Program-made: the position numbers and the translations under genes
Notes under the pieces: generated by a model
Databases searched by the model: none
The model's input: only the letters and a program-made list of their open reading frames with translations
What the model was told of the DNA's origin: nothing
Assembly: GCA_019448385.1 (NCBI GenBank)
Contig: JAGTXO010000006.1
Span: forward strand, 62,001 to 126,000
DNA length: 64,000 nucleotides
Direction: 5' to 3'
Origin: Diacronema lutheri
Lineage: Eukaryota; Haptophyta; Pavlovophyceae; Pavlovales; Pavlovaceae
Shown: positions 62,378 through 64,000 of the stretch, one piece after another
Position numbering within the stretch: position 1 is the stretch's first letter
Layout: each line of letters begins with the position of its first letter

Positions 62378-64000
62378 TCACCAGCCGTCGCGGCCGTCCC
62401 CCGCGTCAGAGCTGCCGCTCGCCGCTGAGGAGCACGCCGGCCCGAAGACGCGCTCGGCGAGCAGGAGGCGGCGGTGAACGGCGTGGGCCCACACGGCGCC
62501 AAACCCGTAGGCGAGCGCGTGCGCGCGAGATCTCGCGCGCAGCCGGTGCAGGGCGCGGCCGGGCCGCGCGTCGGCGGCGAGCGCGCGCGCGACGACGGAG
62601 TGCACGCCCGCGAGCGCCGCATCAAGCTTGGCGGCTGCGCTGCGTCGCGCGCGCGGCGCGTCGAGCGCGCGCGGCGAGCGGCGTGGCGGCGGTCGCGGCC
62701 GTCGCAGCGCCCACCGGCGCAGCGCGGTCCGGAGCGCTCGCCGGCTGCCGAGCGCGCGCGCGCTCGCGCCGAGCGCGCGGCCGCACGCGGCGGCGCGGAT
62801 CCGGCGCGAGCCGCGCGTCGCGCGCACGCGCCAGTCCGCCACGGCCGCCGCATCCCAGTCCACGCGCAACGCGCACCGTTCGGCGATCGCATGCCGCCAT
62901 TCGCCGAGCGCTGCCGCCAGCAGGCGGCGCGCGCCGAGCACGGCGCAGCCGACGCGCAGCCGGCGCGCGGCAGCGAGCGCCGCGGCCACCGGCCACGCGT
63001 GCAAGGCGCGCCTGCGCGCGCGCCGCGCGCCGCGCGCCGCGCAGATGGCGAGGAGCATGGCGTGCGCGCACGCGCGCATCCACTGGCGGACGGCCGCGCG
63101 CGTGCGTGCGCCATCGACCCACATGCGGCGCTCGGACGCGCGCGCGCGCGCGTGCGCGCGCCACGCACCGAGCAGCTCGCGGTGCGCGCGCGCGTGCACG
63201 CGCCGGCGCGCGGCGCGCAGGGCCGCGCGCTGGCCCGCGCGCGTGCCCCGCGCCGCCCAGCGGCGCACGAGGCGCGCGAGGCGCACTCGGCCCGCGGCCG
63301 GCACGGAGCGGCGGCGCGCGCACGCCGCCGCCGCGTCGCGCCATCGACTGATGCACAACGCCACTCGCCACCGCCCGGCGCACGCCGATGCGCACGCAGC
63401 GCTCGGCGTGCGCTCCGCCGCCCAGCGCGCGAGCGCGGCCGCGCGGCGTCGACGGCGCGACGCGGCGGCCATCGTGACGGCCGCGACGCTGGAGGCGGCG
63501 CGCGCGGCGCGTGTGGCCGCCCAGCGGTGCAGCGCGCGCCGCGCGCCGCGCGTGCCGGCAGCGCTGCCGCCCGCGCCGAGCGGCGCGCGCCGCGGCGCCG
63601 CGGCGCGCGCGCGCCACGCGCGCATGGCGCGCGCGCGCGCCGCTCGGCCGAGGGCGCGCGCGAGCGACACGTCGGCCGCGCGCCGCTGGCGCCGCGCGTC
63701 GACGCGGCGCGCGCGCGCGCGCGCCGCCGCGGCGACCCACACGCCGAGCGCCGCGTGCGCAAGGCGCGCGCGCGCCAGCCCGGCGCGCGCTGCGGCGCGC
63801 AGCGCGGCGGCGCGCGCGGCCGCCCAGCGCGGCCACGCGAGCGCGCGCGCGTCCGAGCGCGGCGCGGAGCGGCGCGCGGCCGACTGTGCGAGCGCGCGCG
63901 CCGCCGCCGCGAGCGCCCACGCGCCGTGCGCGCGGCGCAGCGCCGTCGCCATCGCGATCCGGCGAGGCGCGCCATCCGCGCCGTCTGCGCGAGCCCAGCG
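62378..64000 (-). CDS. Second Sfi1-like Trp-repeat protein, partial (5' end off the window)
   Basis: The frame is open from base 64000 to a stop at 62378. The first visible residues RWARADGADGAPRRIAMATA continue into LRRAHGAWALAAAAR, so the Met at 63952 is internal to a repeat and the gene starts outside the window. About 540 residues show repeated Ala/Arg helices with a Trp every 25-40 residues ([84 protein letters not shown]). The pattern matches the Sfi1-like protein at 35.3-39.0 kb. A centrin-binding basal-body role is inferred. It converges on the LHC gene with a 96-bp gap. Confidence 0.55.
   Translation of the reverse strand, partial: RWARADGADGAPRRIAMATALRRAHGAWALAAAARALAQSAARRSAPRSDARALAWPRWAAARAAALRAAARAGLARARLAHAALGVWVAAAARARARRVDARRQRRAADVSLARALGRAARARAMRAWRARAAAPRRAPLGAGGSAAGTRGARRALHRWAATRAARAASSVAAVTMAAASRRRRRAAALARWAAERTPSAACASACAGRWRVALCISRWRDAAAACARRRSVPAAGRVRLARLVRRWAARGTRAGQRAALRAARRRVHARAHRELLGAWRAHARARASERRMWVDGARTRAAVRQWMRACAHAMLLAICAARGARRARRRALHAWPVAAALAAARRLRVGCAVLGARRLLAAALGEWRHAIAERCALRVDWDAAAVADWRVRATRGSRRIRAAACGRALGASARALGSRRALRTALRRWALRRPRPPPRRSPRALDAPRARRSAAAKLDAALAGVHSVVARALAADARPGRALHRLRARSRAHALAYGFGAVWAHAVHRRLLLAERVFGPACSSAASGSSDAGDGRDGW

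Noticed and set aside
61861-63975. A 704-codon minus-strand frame covering the LHC gene and the last gene
   Set aside because: It is a different frame from the Trp-repeat protein and runs antisense through the LHC coding region. The 62378 stop frame shows the regular Trp repeats instead.

Overview
The window is nuclear DNA from a very GC-rich (roughly 70 % or more), photosynthetic, flagellated protist with a red-lineage secondary plastid. A light-harvesting protein of the fucoxanthin chlorophyll a/c type, a nuclear cbbX (red-type Rubisco activase) with a signal-like presequence, a plastid-type LepA, two Sfi1-like centrin-binding repeat proteins and short spliceosomal introns opening with GTGCGY all fit a haptophyte, perhaps Pavlova-like. 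A pelagophyte-type stramenopile is not excluded. No species can be named from the sequence alone.

Layout. 0-9.3 kb is dense host housekeeping: a type II membrane protein cut by the window edge, lepA, mcm5, a protein O-fucosyltransferase-like enzyme, engB and a small secreted protein. 9.3-13 kb is gene-poor: a decayed unrecognised gene, then a foldback structure made of two inverted ~320 bp elements whose ends carry telomere-like GGGTGTA repeats, then a small membrane protein gene. 13.1-35.2 kb is the accessory block. It holds a broken PIF1/Helitron-type helicase with a viral-type ssDNA-binding-like N-terminus, a broken Fanzor relic, a truncated copy of the N-terminus of the next gene, and then one gene of 16.7 kb with a single intron. 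That gene is predicted to make a protein of about 5,535 residues. Along it lie an Ala/Pro repeat block, a Ulp1-like cysteine peptidase, several decayed-looking peptidase-like segments, a YqaJ/lambda-type exonuclease, a chromodomain and, at the C-terminus, a Fanzor (eukaryotic TnpB-like RNA-guided nuclease) with all three RuvC acidic residues. This is the most unusual feature of the window.

35.3-64 kb returns to host genes: an Sfi1-like repeat protein, dph2, a 2,239-residue IQ/WW-like protein, an OTUD5-like deubiquitinase, mevalonate diphosphate decarboxylase with a C-terminal membrane anchor, mitochondrial Hsp60, an unknown protein, a lysine-rich nuclear-type protein, a CRAL-TRIO protein, a YL1-C-domain protein, a TMEM186-like protein, cbbX, a rhodanese, a light-harvesting protein and a second Sfi1-like gene running off the right edge.

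How the parts relate. Host genes are compact and often head-to-head, with start codons 17 to about 200 bp apart, implying shared promoters. Several serve the plastid (lepA, cbbX, LHC, perhaps engB), the mitochondrion (Hsp60, TMEM186-like) or replication (mcm5, with E2F-like sites upstream). Introns are about 75-490 bp and often carry simple repeats. In the accessory block the Fanzor, exonuclease, peptidase and chromodomain are in one reading frame. My inference is a self-processing or tethered mobile-element polyprotein that could cut at a guided site, resect the ends and choose chromatin targets. No capsid, envelope, integrase or protein-primed polymerase gene was seen, so I treat it as a DNA transposon-like element rather than a virus. 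In this GC-rich DNA, stop codons are rare in every frame, so ORF length alone proves little; calls rest on motifs and on intron-consistent frames.
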